Part shown: positions 41,556 through 50,270 of the stretch, piece after piece
How the letters are laid out: each line of letters opens with the position of its first letter
Position numbering within the stretch: the first letter of the stretch is position 1
Assembly: GCA_900550935.1 (NCBI GenBank)
Contig: URUD01000002.1
Span: 1-64,000 of the forward strand
Direction of reading: 5' to 3'
Source: an uncultured Roseburia sp.
Lineage (GTDB): Bacteria; Bacillota; Clostridia; Lachnospirales; Lachnospiraceae
DNA: 64,000 nt
Notes under the pieces: model-generated
Database searches by the model: none
Told to the model about the DNA's origin: nothing
The model's input: only the letters and a program-made list of their open reading frames with translations
Position numbers and translations under genes: made by a program

Positions 41556-43700
41556 TTACATATTCTCATCTTTTTCGACCTGCACCAGTCTGAAATCGAT
41601 CGTTCGCATGATCTTGTCCGTCTCCATTACCATCACAGAAACTTTCTGCCCCAGTTTATAATGGATGTTCGTGACCTCTCCCACCAGCTCATAGGTATCT
41701 GCGCTGTAGTGGAAATAATCGTCGGTCAGCGTTGTCACATGCACCATACCCTCGATCGTGTTTGGCAGCTCCACATAAAAACCGTATTCGGTCACACCCG
41801 AGATCACACCGGTAAAGATCTCTCCGATGTGTCCGGACATGTACTCCACTTTTTTCAGCTTTTCTGTCTCGCGTTCTGCCTCATCTGCGACACGCTCCGT
41901 CTCACTGGAATGTTTTGCGACCTCCGGCAGGATCTTTTCGTAATGCGCAATCCGCTTTGCATTCATCCTGCCCCGCAGATTATCTTTGATGATACGGTGG
42001 ATCTGCAGATCCGGATATCTGCGGATCGGAGAGGTAAAATGACAGTAATATGGGGTCGCCAGACCAAAATGCCCGGTGCTGACCGTGGCGTATTTCGCCT
42101 GTTTCATGGAACGGAGTGTCAGGCGGCTGATCAGTGCCTCCTCCGGTGTTCCGTCAATCTTTGTAAGCAGTTTCTGCAGTTCTTTCGGATGGATTTCGTC
42201 CTGCCCGATCTTCATCGTATAGCCGAAATTGTTGATAAATGTGCTTAACTTCCTGATCTTCTCCGTGTCCGGGTTCTCATGTGTTCTGTATACAAACGGA
42301 AGTTCCTGCCAGAAATAATCCTGTGCTACCGTCTCATTGGCGATCAGCATGAAATCCTCGATGATCTTGGTGGCAACATTCCTCTCGTATGGTTTGATTT
42401 CAACCGGTCTGCCCTGCTTATCCAGAATGATCTTGGTCTCAGGGAAATCAAAATCGATCGAGCCGCGGCTCATCCGCTTTTTGCGCAGGATCGCTGCCAG
42501 TTCCTCCATCCGCTCAAACATCGGAACGAGCTCTTCGTATTCCCGGATCTCTGTCTCATCCTGATCCTCTAAGATTTTTTTCACACTGGTGTAACTCATC
42601 CGGCGGTCTACTTTGATGACCGTCTCGGCAATGTTATGGTCAATCACATTTCCCTTCTTATCGATCGTCATAATGCAGCTCAACGCAAGTCTGTTTTCCC
42701 CTGCATTTAAAGAGCAGATCCCATTCGATAATTTATGCGGCAGCATCGGGATCACACGGTCTACCAGATATACGGAGGTTCCGCGTTTCAATGCCTCCAC
42801 GTCCAGTGCGCTGTGCTCCTGCACATAATTGGTCACGTCTGCGATATGCACGCCAAGCTGATAGTACTCGCCTTCCCTCGTCAACGTGATCGCATCGTCC
42901 AGGTCCTTCGCATCTTCGCCGTCAATGGTAACGGTCTGCCAGTCACGCAGATCCATCCTGCCTGCCATATCCGCAGTAGAAACCTCATTGGAAACATTTT
43001 CGACCTGTTTTAAAATGCGCTCCGAAAATTCGACCGGCAGATTATAGGCTCTGACAATGGATAGGATATCCGTTCCCGGATCATTGATATGCCCCAGGAT
43101 CTCAACGACCTTTCCCTCCGGCTTTTTCCCTTCTTTTCCGTAATCCGTGATCTCAACGACTACCTTATGCCCGGAAACTGCGCCCTTGGAACGCTCCTGT
43201 GGGATAAAGATATCCGAACCAAACTTTGGATTATCCGGCACTGCAAATCCAAAGGTCTTGCTCTTTTCATAAGTACAGACGATCTGCACCACTCCGCGCT
43301 CGAGGATCTTTATGATTTTTCCCTCACGGCGTTTTCCGCTCGTCTCTGAGACAACTTCCACCTGTACGGTATCCATATGAAACGCACCGTTTACCGCCTT
43401 TTCCGGGATAAAGATATCCGCATCCTCGCCCTCTATGCTGACAAATCCAAACCCTCTCGGATGTGCCGTAAAGGTTCCGACCAGATATTTTCCTTCGCTC
43501 TTTTTATATTTTCCTTTTGCACTGACTTCGATCCTGCCCTCCGCAAGCAGTTCGTCGAGCACTTCCTGCAACTCTTTTCTCATCTCTTTTGGAACTGAGA
43601 GGACTGCTGCGATCTCTTTTGCTTTCATCGGCACATACAGTTCATCACAGATAAACTGATAGATCGTCTCTTTTCTTTGCTGTAATAGTTCTTTTTCCAT
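41556..43700 (-). CDS. rnr: ribonuclease R
   Basis: This 714-residue 3'-5' exoribonuclease degrades structured RNA and non-stop messages released by trans-translation. The N-terminal helical and cold-shock OB domains (1-~215) are followed by the RNB catalytic domain, with DGEDAKDLDDAITL carrying the metal-binding aspartates, and a C-terminal S1 domain (GEIFTGVISGVTEYGFYVEL). The length is normal for Gram-positive RNase R. It is encoded between secG and smpB, the conserved secG-rnr-smpB arrangement. Confidence 0.96.
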   Translation of the reverse strand: MEKELLQQRKETIYQFICDELYVPMKAKEIAAVLSVPKEMRKELQEVLDELLAEGRIEVSAKGKYKKSEGKYLVGTFTAHPRGFGFVSIEGEDADIFIPEKAVNGAFHMDTVQVEVVSETSGKRREGKIIKILERGVVQIVCTYEKSKTFGFAVPDNPKFGSDIFIPQERSKGAVSGHKVVVEITDYGKEGKKPEGKVVEILGHINDPGTDILSIVRAYNLPVEFSERILKQVENVSNEVSTADMAGRMDLRDWQTVTIDGEDAKDLDDAITLTREGEYYQLGVHIADVTNYVQEHSALDVEALKRGTSVYLVDRVIPMLPHKLSNGICSLNAGENRLALSCIMTIDKKGNVIDHNIAETVIKVDRRMSYTSVKKILEDQDETEIREYEELVPMFERMEELAAILRKKRMSRGSIDFDFPETKIILDKQGRPVEIKPYERNVATKIIEDFMLIANETVAQDYFWQELPFVYRTHENPDTEKIRKLSTFINNFGYTMKIGQDEIHPKELQKLLTKIDGTPEEALISRLTLRSMKQAKYATVSTGHFGLATPYYCHFTSPIRRYPDLQIHRIIKDNLRGRMNAKRIAHYEKILPEVAKHSSETERVADEAERETEKLKKVEYMSGHIGEIFTGVISGVTEYGFYVELPNTIEGMVHVTTLTDDYFHYSADTYELVGEVTNIHYKLGQKVSVMVMETDKIMRTIDFRLVQVEKDENM

Positions 43701-43728
43701 AAATTCATCCTTAATTTCCTAATAGATC

Positions 43729-43762
43729 AAAAAAGGCTGTCGCAAGAACGACAGCCTTTTCA
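43729..43762 (-). terminator. terminator between secG and rnr
   Basis: AAAAGGCTGTCG and CGACAGCCTTTT form a perfect 12-bp stem followed by T residues on the minus strand. It lies directly after secG and may only partly block transcription into rnr. Confidence 0.85.
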
Positions 43763-43765
43763 CTC

Positions 43766-44005
43766 CTAAAATATACCCATATTTAATACTGCTGCAAGAA
43801 CAATGAATAATACAACACAAAGTGTTGTGATCTTCACTAAAATACCTTCCATGGAACGTCCTTTGTTCTTGCCCCAATAGGTATCAGCCGCACCTGCAAT
43901 CGCTCCCAGTCCTGCGGATTTTCCTTCCTGCATCAGAATAACAACTGTCAATATTAAACTTACTATGATAAAAATAACGGTTAAGATCGTCTTTAAGATT
44001 TCCAA
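43766..44005 (-). CDS. secG: preprotein translocase subunit SecG
   Basis: This 79-residue SecYEG component has two transmembrane helices (ILTVIFIIVSLILTVVILM and the C-terminal ITTLCVVLFIVLAAVLNMGIF). The conserved loop GKSAGLGAIAGAADTYWGKNKGRS lies between them. It begins with AGGAGG upstream. It has its own promoter and terminator. Confidence 0.95.
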   Translation of the reverse strand: MEILKTILTVIFIIVSLILTVVILMQEGKSAGLGAIAGAADTYWGKNKGRSMEGILVKITTLCVVLFIVLAAVLNMGIF

Positions 44006-44045
44006 AATTGTTTCCTCCTACGGTCACTAATTCACAACTCTGTTA

Positions 44046-44074
44046 ATTATACCACAGGTTGTCAAAGATTTCAA
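44046..44074 (-). promoter_or_regulatory. promoter of secG
   Basis: On the minus strand TTGAAA (44069-44074), a 17-nt spacer and a perfect TATAAT (44046-44051) lie between eno and secG. Confidence 0.8.
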
Positions 44075-44097
44075 CCATTTTTTATTTACAGTTTCAT

Positions 44098-45384
44098 CTA
44101 ATTGAATCTTGCCTGTTCCGCGAGTTCCTCTTCAATGCGCAGAAGCTGGTTGTATTTTGCCGTACGCTCAGAACGCGCCGGAGCTCCTGTCTTGACCTGT
44201 CCTGCATTGACTGCGACCGCAAGGTCTGCCAAAAAAGCATCCTCTGTCTCCCCGGAGCGGTGTGAGATGATCGTATTCATTCCGGCACATTTTGCCATCT
44301 CAATGGCATCCATTGCTTCCGTTACGGTTCCGATCTGATTTAACTTGATCAAAACGGCATTTGCGGCTTTCAGATCGATCCCACACTTGATCCGCTTTGG
44401 ATTGGTTACAAACAGGTCATCTCCCACTAACTGTATCTTATCCCCGAGCCGCACGGTCATCTTCTGCCATCCGTCCCAGTCATCCTCCGACAGGCCGTCC
44501 TCAATGGATATGATTGGAAACTCTGTGATCAGCTCCTCGTATAGCGCGATCATTTCCTCCGTGTCACGCTCGCATCCATCCTCTCCCGGGAAAACATAGA
44601 CACCTCTCTCCTCATCATACAGCTCACTTGCCGCCGCATCCATGGCATATACAATATCCTCACCCACATGATATCCTGCCAGTTTTACCGCTTTTGACAA
44701 ATAGGAAAACACCTCTTTTGTGTTGGCAAAATCCGGCGCAAATCCACCCTCATCTCCGACCGCTGTACTTTTTCCCTCTTTGTCCAGGATCTGGCGCAGG
44801 AAATGATAGACTTCCGCACCCATTTTCAGTCCGTCTGAAAACGTCTTCGCCCCGACCGGCACGATCATAAATTCCTGGAAATCCAGTGAATTTCCCGCAT
44901 GGGCGCCCCCGTTTATCACATTCATCATCGGAACCGGAAGCCGCTTTGCATTGCAGCCGCCCAGATACTGGTACAACGGCATATCCAGTGCTTTTGCCGC
45001 TGTTTTTGCACACGCTAAAGAAACGCCAAGGATCGCATTTGCTCCAAGATTTCCCTTGTTATCTGTTCCATCCAGTTCCACCATCGCACGATCCAGTTCG
45101 CCCTGCTTTAACACATTTTTTCCAACCAGTGCATCGTTTATTTTTGTATTGACATGCGTTACGACTTTTTGTACACCCAGCCCGAAATAACTGTTGTCTC
45201 CATCCCTTAATTCCACAGCTTCAAACCTGCCTGTGCTCGCACCCGACGGAACGCTTTCTCTTGCTGTGATCTTTCTTCCTGTCGTCTCGGTCTGTGCCGT
45301 AACTTCGACCTCAACCGTTGGATTTCCTCTCGAATCCAAAATCTGTCTTGCATGTATCTCCGTGATCTGAACCATTAATGACAT
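44098..45384 (-). CDS. eno: enolase
   Basis: This 428-residue glycolytic enzyme converts 2-phosphoglycerate to phosphoenolpyruvate. Visible motifs are ARQILDSRGNPTVEVEV, GAHAGNSLDFQEFMIVPVG, the metal-binding IISIEDGLSEDDWDGW and LVGDDLFVTNPKR, and the catalytic Lys region LIKLNQIGTVTEAMDAI with the C-terminal SHRSGETED signature. The start ATG at 45384 has AAAGGGGA eight bases upstream, and this ribosome binding site is one arm of a hairpin. Confidence 0.98.
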   Translation of the reverse strand: MSLMVQITEIHARQILDSRGNPTVEVEVTAQTETTGRKITARESVPSGASTGRFEAVELRDGDNSYFGLGVQKVVTHVNTKINDALVGKNVLKQGELDRAMVELDGTDNKGNLGANAILGVSLACAKTAAKALDMPLYQYLGGCNAKRLPVPMMNVINGGAHAGNSLDFQEFMIVPVGAKTFSDGLKMGAEVYHFLRQILDKEGKSTAVGDEGGFAPDFANTKEVFSYLSKAVKLAGYHVGEDIVYAMDAAASELYDEERGVYVFPGEDGCERDTEEMIALYEELITEFPIISIEDGLSEDDWDGWQKMTVRLGDKIQLVGDDLFVTNPKRIKCGIDLKAANAVLIKLNQIGTVTEAMDAIEMAKCAGMNTIISHRSGETEDAFLADLAVAVNAGQVKTGAPARSERTAKYNQLLRIEEELAEQARFN

Positions 45385-45389
45385 AAAAA

Positions 45390-45431
45390 AATCCCCTTTC
45401 TTTTCTGTTTAGTATCTGTAAAAAGGGGATT
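45390..45431 (-). promoter_or_regulatory. hairpin that covers the eno ribosome binding site
   Basis: AATCCCCTTT (complement of 45422-45431) and AAAGGGGATT (complement of 45390-45399) form a perfect 10-bp stem around a 22-nt loop on the minus strand, followed by TTTTTT. The 3' arm contains the eno ribosome binding site. It could act as terminator of the kinase gene upstream, as a translation block, or both. Confidence 0.65.
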
Positions 45432-45441
45432 CTTATACACC

Positions 45442-47787
45442 TTATAAAAAATGATCCAGTGTTTCATAGAGCAGTTTCGGGTCGATCGGTTTTGCCAGAT
45501 GTGCGACCATTCCTGCCTCTTTGGTCTGTCTGCGGTCTTCCTCATAGGCATTCGCCGTCATTGCGATGACCGGGACAAATTTTGCATCCATGCGGTTTAA
45601 TTTTCTTATCCTTCTGGTCGCCTCCACGCCGTCCATGACCGGCATACGGATATCCATCAGGATCGCATCGAAATAATTGTCCTCGCTGTTTTCAAAAACC
45701 TCAAGTGCCTCTTTTCCGTTTTCGGCATGGATGACTTTCATGCCTCGTTTTTCCAGCAATCTGGTTGCCACCATTGTATTTAGTGGATGATCCTCCACAA
45801 GAAGTACCCGTTTTCCTGCAAAATTGACTTCTTTTTGCGGCACACTTTCCTTTCCTTTTGATGTATCTTCCTGTGCTAAGTCAAGCTGCATGTCTGCTGT
45901 AAATGTCGTGCCTTTTCCTTCCTCACTCGCCACGACAATGTCACCTCCCATCAGCCTTGCATAACTGCGCGCAATGGAAAGTCCCAGACCGCTTCCACCA
46001 TATTCCGTTGTATTGCCCTCGTGCTGCTGCGTAAACGCATCAAATATCTTCGGGATAAATTCTTTGGCAATCCCGATCCCGTTATCGGAAACGCTCACCT
46101 TCAGATGCACTTTTTGCTCTGTCACTTCTTCCTGCACATTAACATGGACATAACCGCCTTTCGAGGTAAATTTAATGGCATTATTGATCAGGTTGATCAT
46201 GATCTGTTCCAGTCTGGTCGCATCTCCAATGTAGATTTCCACTTTTTTTCCACTCCGCTCAAACTGGTAATCCACCATAGCCGGTATTGCCTGCGCCTTT
46301 GCGATCATATTGACATTATCCCAGAATTTTCTGGCATCAAAAGTCTGGTGCATCAATACGACATTTCCGCTCTCGATACGCGACATATCCAAAATATCGT
46401 TTAGCAGTGCAAGCAGATATCCTGATGCCGATTCGAGTTTTTCTGTACAGTCCAAAACCTGCTCCCTGTTATCGATCTCCTCCCGGATAATAGAGTTCAA
46501 TCCGATGATCGCATTCATCGGAGTCCGGATCTCATGGCTCATGCTGGCAAGGAAATTCGTTTTTGCCTGGTTTGCGATCTCTGCCATCTTTAGTGCTTCC
46601 CCAAGCCTCTGCTGTTTTGCTTTTTCTTCCTTCACGACATCTTCGATATCAGAAAGTGTGAGCAATAACGTTTCAATCTGCCTGTTCAGATACATACAGC
46701 GGATCTGTTTTAAACGTTTCTTTCCATTTTTTGAAATCAGTGACACTTCCATCTCATAGGCATTTTCAGATTGCAGGTGCTCTCTTAGATTATCCAAAGA
46801 CAGTTCTCTATTTATCCGCTCCTTATCCTCCGGCACATCCGTACGTTTCATCAGAAAACGGATCCCCTCTTCATAATTTCCCTGTAAGATCTGCTGGTCA
46901 AGTGCATACTGACCGGTCAGCACTACATCAAAGGTTCCCGTCTCACCATCTACCGTATAGATCTCGTCGTACTCAAATGCCATAACATGCTCTAAGATCT
47001 GTCTTAATTTGCTCTCCATCGTGACGTCGTGGCTGTATAAAAAGGCAACTACCTCCGCGGTATCCGGTCGTTTTAACAGATTCACTTCTACTTTTACCCA
47101 CAGATGACGACCTTCATAAGTTTCTGCAATGTACTCCTCGGAAAAACTCTCCACACCCTCTCTGAAAAGACGTAACAGCCCCCATGGGGAAAGTTTCTGT
47201 TTCTGTTCTTCCGTCAGCCAGATCTTCGGCGCATATGCCTTTGCGCGTTCCTCAAAATCCATCTTATGGCGATACTCTTTTTCGTACCCGCCTTTGGTTC
47301 CAACCTGCATCTCCTCGACAACCCAGTAGGTCAGATTCAGACGGCTCATTGTAAGCAGGTTCTCCCTTAAATTTTTCTCCCGGTAACTTAACTCGTCCTG
47401 ATATCGTTTTCTGACTTCTTCCCTGGATTGCCTGATCTGTGCCTGTACCGCTTTTTTCTCCGTAATATCCGTATGATAGACCGCACATGCGCGTTTTCCA
47501 CACCAGTCTATTTTTTTGCCTTCTACTTCATAGTATCTTTTGTGATAATAGATCTCCTGCTTCCATTCCTCAGGTGGACATTCTCCCATCATGGGACAAT
47601 TCTCACAGCTTTCGGGATTATGGTGCAGAACCTGATAGCATTTCCTCCCGATGATATCAGCATCAATCTGGAAAATTTCTTTTGCTTTCCGATTGACATA
47701 ATATACTTCATGCGTATCCATATCTTTGACGTAAATTGCTGTTCCACTTTCGTCAAGCAACTCGCCATACAGTTCTTCCAAGCTCAT
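45442..47787 (-). CDS. hybrid sensor histidine kinase/response regulator with Cys-rich PAS domain
   Basis: The protein has 781 residues and no membrane segment. An N-terminal PAS domain (about 5-115) contains GRKCYQVLHH, then a cysteine cluster CENCPMMGECPPEEW. A coiled linker and a second PAS-like region (about 150-390) follow. The dimerisation domain has the phospho-His in FLASMSHEIRTPMNAIIGL, and the ATPase domain has N box LINNAIKF and G box YGGSGLGLSIARSYA. A C-terminal receiver has its Asp in AILMDIRMPVMDGVEATRRI. The ATG at 47787 has GAGG six bases upstream; an ATG at 47799 is weaker. No histidine phosphotransfer or output regulator gene is adjacent. Confidence 0.93.
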   Translation of the reverse strand: MSLEELYGELLDESGTAIYVKDMDTHEVYYVNRKAKEIFQIDADIIGRKCYQVLHHNPESCENCPMMGECPPEEWKQEIYYHKRYYEVEGKKIDWCGKRACAVYHTDITEKKAVQAQIRQSREEVRKRYQDELSYREKNLRENLLTMSRLNLTYWVVEEMQVGTKGGYEKEYRHKMDFEERAKAYAPKIWLTEEQKQKLSPWGLLRLFREGVESFSEEYIAETYEGRHLWVKVEVNLLKRPDTAEVVAFLYSHDVTMESKLRQILEHVMAFEYDEIYTVDGETGTFDVVLTGQYALDQQILQGNYEEGIRFLMKRTDVPEDKERINRELSLDNLREHLQSENAYEMEVSLISKNGKKRLKQIRCMYLNRQIETLLLTLSDIEDVVKEEKAKQQRLGEALKMAEIANQAKTNFLASMSHEIRTPMNAIIGLNSIIREEIDNREQVLDCTEKLESASGYLLALLNDILDMSRIESGNVVLMHQTFDARKFWDNVNMIAKAQAIPAMVDYQFERSGKKVEIYIGDATRLEQIMINLINNAIKFTSKGGYVHVNVQEEVTEQKVHLKVSVSDNGIGIAKEFIPKIFDAFTQQHEGNTTEYGGSGLGLSIARSYARLMGGDIVVASEEGKGTTFTADMQLDLAQEDTSKGKESVPQKEVNFAGKRVLLVEDHPLNTMVATRLLEKRGMKVIHAENGKEALEVFENSEDNYFDAILMDIRMPVMDGVEATRRIRKLNRMDAKFVPVIAMTANAYEEDRRQTKEAGMVAHLAKPIDPKLLYETLDHFL

Positions 47788-47817
47788 TTTATTCCTCATT
47801 CCAGAGCGTTTTTCGCA

Positions 47818-48735
47818 CTACATTTCTATTCCTTTTGATTTCAAAAAATCGACCCAGATGTCATATTTGGAACCATATAAATGTAGATTATCAAAAGTAA
47901 GGCTTTCTTTCAAGCCCCCGTTCTCATCACATACAACCTCATTGACATCAATATAAAAAATCTTTTTTCCATCGGCAAGAGCTGCGATCCTTTCATTTCT
48001 TGCAGTGATCCCCTCATTATTAAAAATCGGGTCGGAGTCTGATTTTTCTTTTGTCACTTTCATGATCCCCTGCACATAAATGATTGCATCGGGCTGCAGC
48101 TGTTGTATTTTTTTCACGGTATCTTCATATTCTCTCATAAACGTGTCAATCGTTCCTCTTCCCATCTCATTGATGCCAATCTGGAAATAGACCTTTCCAT
48201 ATTGTTTTGCACACAATGCATCTTCCAATGTCACTTTTTCCCCATTTACCTCGCAGAATTTATCCGTCCATAAATGGTACACATCCATTCCCACCGTAGC
48301 AAAAAAATCCGCTCCATCCAGACCGCCGTAATCGTGCAGCCCCACAGTTCTCGAATCTCCTATAAAAGCAGCATCATCAAAATAGCTCTCATCCACCGTC
48401 ACAAACTGCTTTGCTGTTTCCTGTTGGTTTGTCTCTGTCCCAGATTCTTTTTCCGTCGTACCTTCCATTTCAGTTGCTGTTTCCGTTTCCTCTTTTCCAA
48501 TCACCTGATCCGGCAATGTATCCGGATCATTTGGTGGATAATCACTTGAATTCTGCTTCCATGGATAAACATGGTCGCGCAATCCCTGTAACACCAGCAC
48601 AAAATAAGGTGTTTTTGCCGTATCTATTGTATATTTTTTATAAATTCCATCCTTCCCCAAGTAACCGGCTGCTGATAAGCAGATCCATCCGGTCAGAAGA
48701 AAAATCGTCACTTTGCAGTTCCGTATCTTTTTCAC
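47818..48735 (-). CDS. SGNH-type acyltransferase partner of MBOAT protein
   Basis: This 305-residue protein has an N-terminal signal anchor (VTIFLLTGWICLSAAGYLG), a Thr/Glu-rich linker (about 75-110), and an SGNH fold from about 118. The catalytic Ser is in FIGDSRTVGL. IGINEMGRG is the third block, and SLTFDNLHLYG carries the Asp-x-x-His pair. It follows the MBOAT gene by 32 bases. By analogy with PatA/PatB and AlgI/AlgX-type systems it should take an acetyl group carried across the membrane by the MBOAT protein and put it on an extracellular polymer. The polymer is unknown. Confidence 0.82.
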   Translation of the reverse strand: MKKIRNCKVTIFLLTGWICLSAAGYLGKDGIYKKYTIDTAKTPYFVLVLQGLRDHVYPWKQNSSDYPPNDPDTLPDQVIGKEETETATEMEGTTEKESGTETNQQETAKQFVTVDESYFDDAAFIGDSRTVGLHDYGGLDGADFFATVGMDVYHLWTDKFCEVNGEKVTLEDALCAKQYGKVYFQIGINEMGRGTIDTFMREYEDTVKKIQQLQPDAIIYVQGIMKVTKEKSDSDPIFNNEGITARNERIAALADGKKIFYIDVNEVVCDENGGLKESLTFDNLHLYGSKYDIWVDFLKSKGIEM

Positions 48736-48767
48736 AGGCTCCCTCTTTTCTATCCGTAACGATCACA

Positions 48768-50117
48768 CTAAAAATTAAAATATAAAAATGGATTGTTCGC
48801 TGAGACCGCAAGCTGATAAAGACTTATAATCAGAACAACGATCACGGGGATAAAATCCAGTTTCTTTTTCTGTGCAACCCGGTAAAGTGCTGCCGGATAA
48901 GGCGACGAAAACACCGCTCCCAGCACAAACAATGGCATAAAATCTTTCAGATAACGCAGATAATCTGTCTGGTTCACATATGCTGCCGCACCCCAGAAAG
49001 GAAACAGTCTGGTATAGTAAATTCCCAGTTCTTTTATATCCGTAATTGCAAATGCAACCCAGGTCAGCGGCACCACAAGTAACAGGTACACATGGCATAA
49101 GATATGGCTCTTTTCCAGATACCGTAATAAAAACAGCTTTTCGACCAATAATAAAATAAGCAGAGAAGCTCCCCAGATCAGGTAGTTTGGCGCTGCTCCA
49201 TGCCAGAGTGCCGTAAGACTCCACACAATAAATAAATTCAAAAACATGCGCGCTTTTCCGCCCCGGTTTCCTCCAAGCGGGATATAAACATATTCGCGAA
49301 ACCATCTTCCCAGTGTAATATGCCATCTACGCCAGAATTCTGATACCGATTTTGCAAGGTAGGGATGGGCAAAATTGCGTGGAAATTCGAACCCTAACAT
49401 TTTGCCAAGTCCCATTGCCATCATTGAGTACCCGGAAAAATCAAAATAAAGCTGGATCGTGTAGGCATAAACACCCATCCACGCAAGCGGCGTGGAAATA
49501 CTCTTAAAGCCGATCCCCTGGATATTGTTCCACAGCATCCCGATCCGGTCTGCCACGATCACCTTGGCACCAAGTCCGATAATCAACAGCTTCAGTCCGT
49601 CCTCAAACTGTTCTGTCGTGACTACACGCTCCTTTAATCGGAGTCTTACCTCTGAATAATTGATGATCGGTCCTGCGATCAGCTGTGGGAACATCGTAAG
49701 GTATGTCCCCAGACTGACATAAGACTTTTCCGGTGGAATCTTCCCTTTGTATACATCTATGATGTATGCTGCGATCTGGAACGTATAAAAGCTGATCCCC
49801 AGCGGCAGTGTCTTCGCAGCCCCACTGTATTTATAGAAAAAGAGCACGCCAAAATCATAGCCTAATGCAAGAAAAAGCAAACCAAGCTGCTTTTTCCCCC
49901 GCCCTTCTTCCGGTCTGCGGTACATCCATCTCGCAAGAATATAATTTACTGTTACAGATGCAAGCAAAAGCAGCACATATTCTGCCTCCCCTATGGTATA
50001 AAATACGATGCTGCCCAAAAATAAAATATGATTTTCCCACCTCTGTGGTGTCAGATAATATATCAGTAAAAAAACCGGCAAAAAACGAAATAAAAACTCA
50101 AAACTACTAAATACCAT
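48768..50117 (-). CDS. MBOAT-family O-acyltransferase (AlgI/PatA-like)
   Basis: This 449-residue integral membrane protein has about ten or more helices. MBOAT motifs are FWRRWHITLGRWFREYVYIPLGGNR and, with the catalytic His, LTALWHGAAPNYLIWG. It begins MVFSSFEFLFRFLPVFLLIYY, the typical start of AlgI-like proteins, at 50117, with GAGG ten bases upstream. The frame is open for 41 more residues, but these do not look coding. With the SGNH protein downstream it should form a cell-surface polysaccharide or peptidoglycan O-acetylation pair. Confidence 0.93.
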   Translation of the reverse strand: MVFSSFEFLFRFLPVFLLIYYLTPQRWENHILFLGSIVFYTIGEAEYVLLLLASVTVNYILARWMYRRPEEGRGKKQLGLLFLALGYDFGVLFFYKYSGAAKTLPLGISFYTFQIAAYIIDVYKGKIPPEKSYVSLGTYLTMFPQLIAGPIINYSEVRLRLKERVVTTEQFEDGLKLLIIGLGAKVIVADRIGMLWNNIQGIGFKSISTPLAWMGVYAYTIQLYFDFSGYSMMAMGLGKMLGFEFPRNFAHPYLAKSVSEFWRRWHITLGRWFREYVYIPLGGNRGGKARMFLNLFIVWSLTALWHGAAPNYLIWGASLLILLLVEKLFLLRYLEKSHILCHVYLLLVVPLTWVAFAITDIKELGIYYTRLFPFWGAAAYVNQTDYLRYLKDFMPLFVLGAVFSSPYPAALYRVAQKKKLDFIPVIVVLIISLYQLAVSANNPFLYFNF

Positions 50118-50270
50118 TGCCTGATATCCTCTTTCCTTACAGAAAATACTTGTTATCTGTATTATTATAATCAATATTCCGCAAAAAAAACGTCTATTAA
50201 GTACATTTAGTGAAAATGTATTATTTTCGTCACAAAGCACTGGTTTTGTAATTTTTTTGTAAATTTTGTC

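Noticed and set aside
41187..42248. 353-codon open frame on the plus strand
   Set aside because: It is antisense to smpB and rnr, has no ribosome binding site or family motif, and reflects the codon bias of those genes.
50118..50240. N-terminal extension of the MBOAT protein by 41 residues
   Set aside because: The extension has no family similarity and no ribosome binding site; the start at 50117 gives the typical N terminus.
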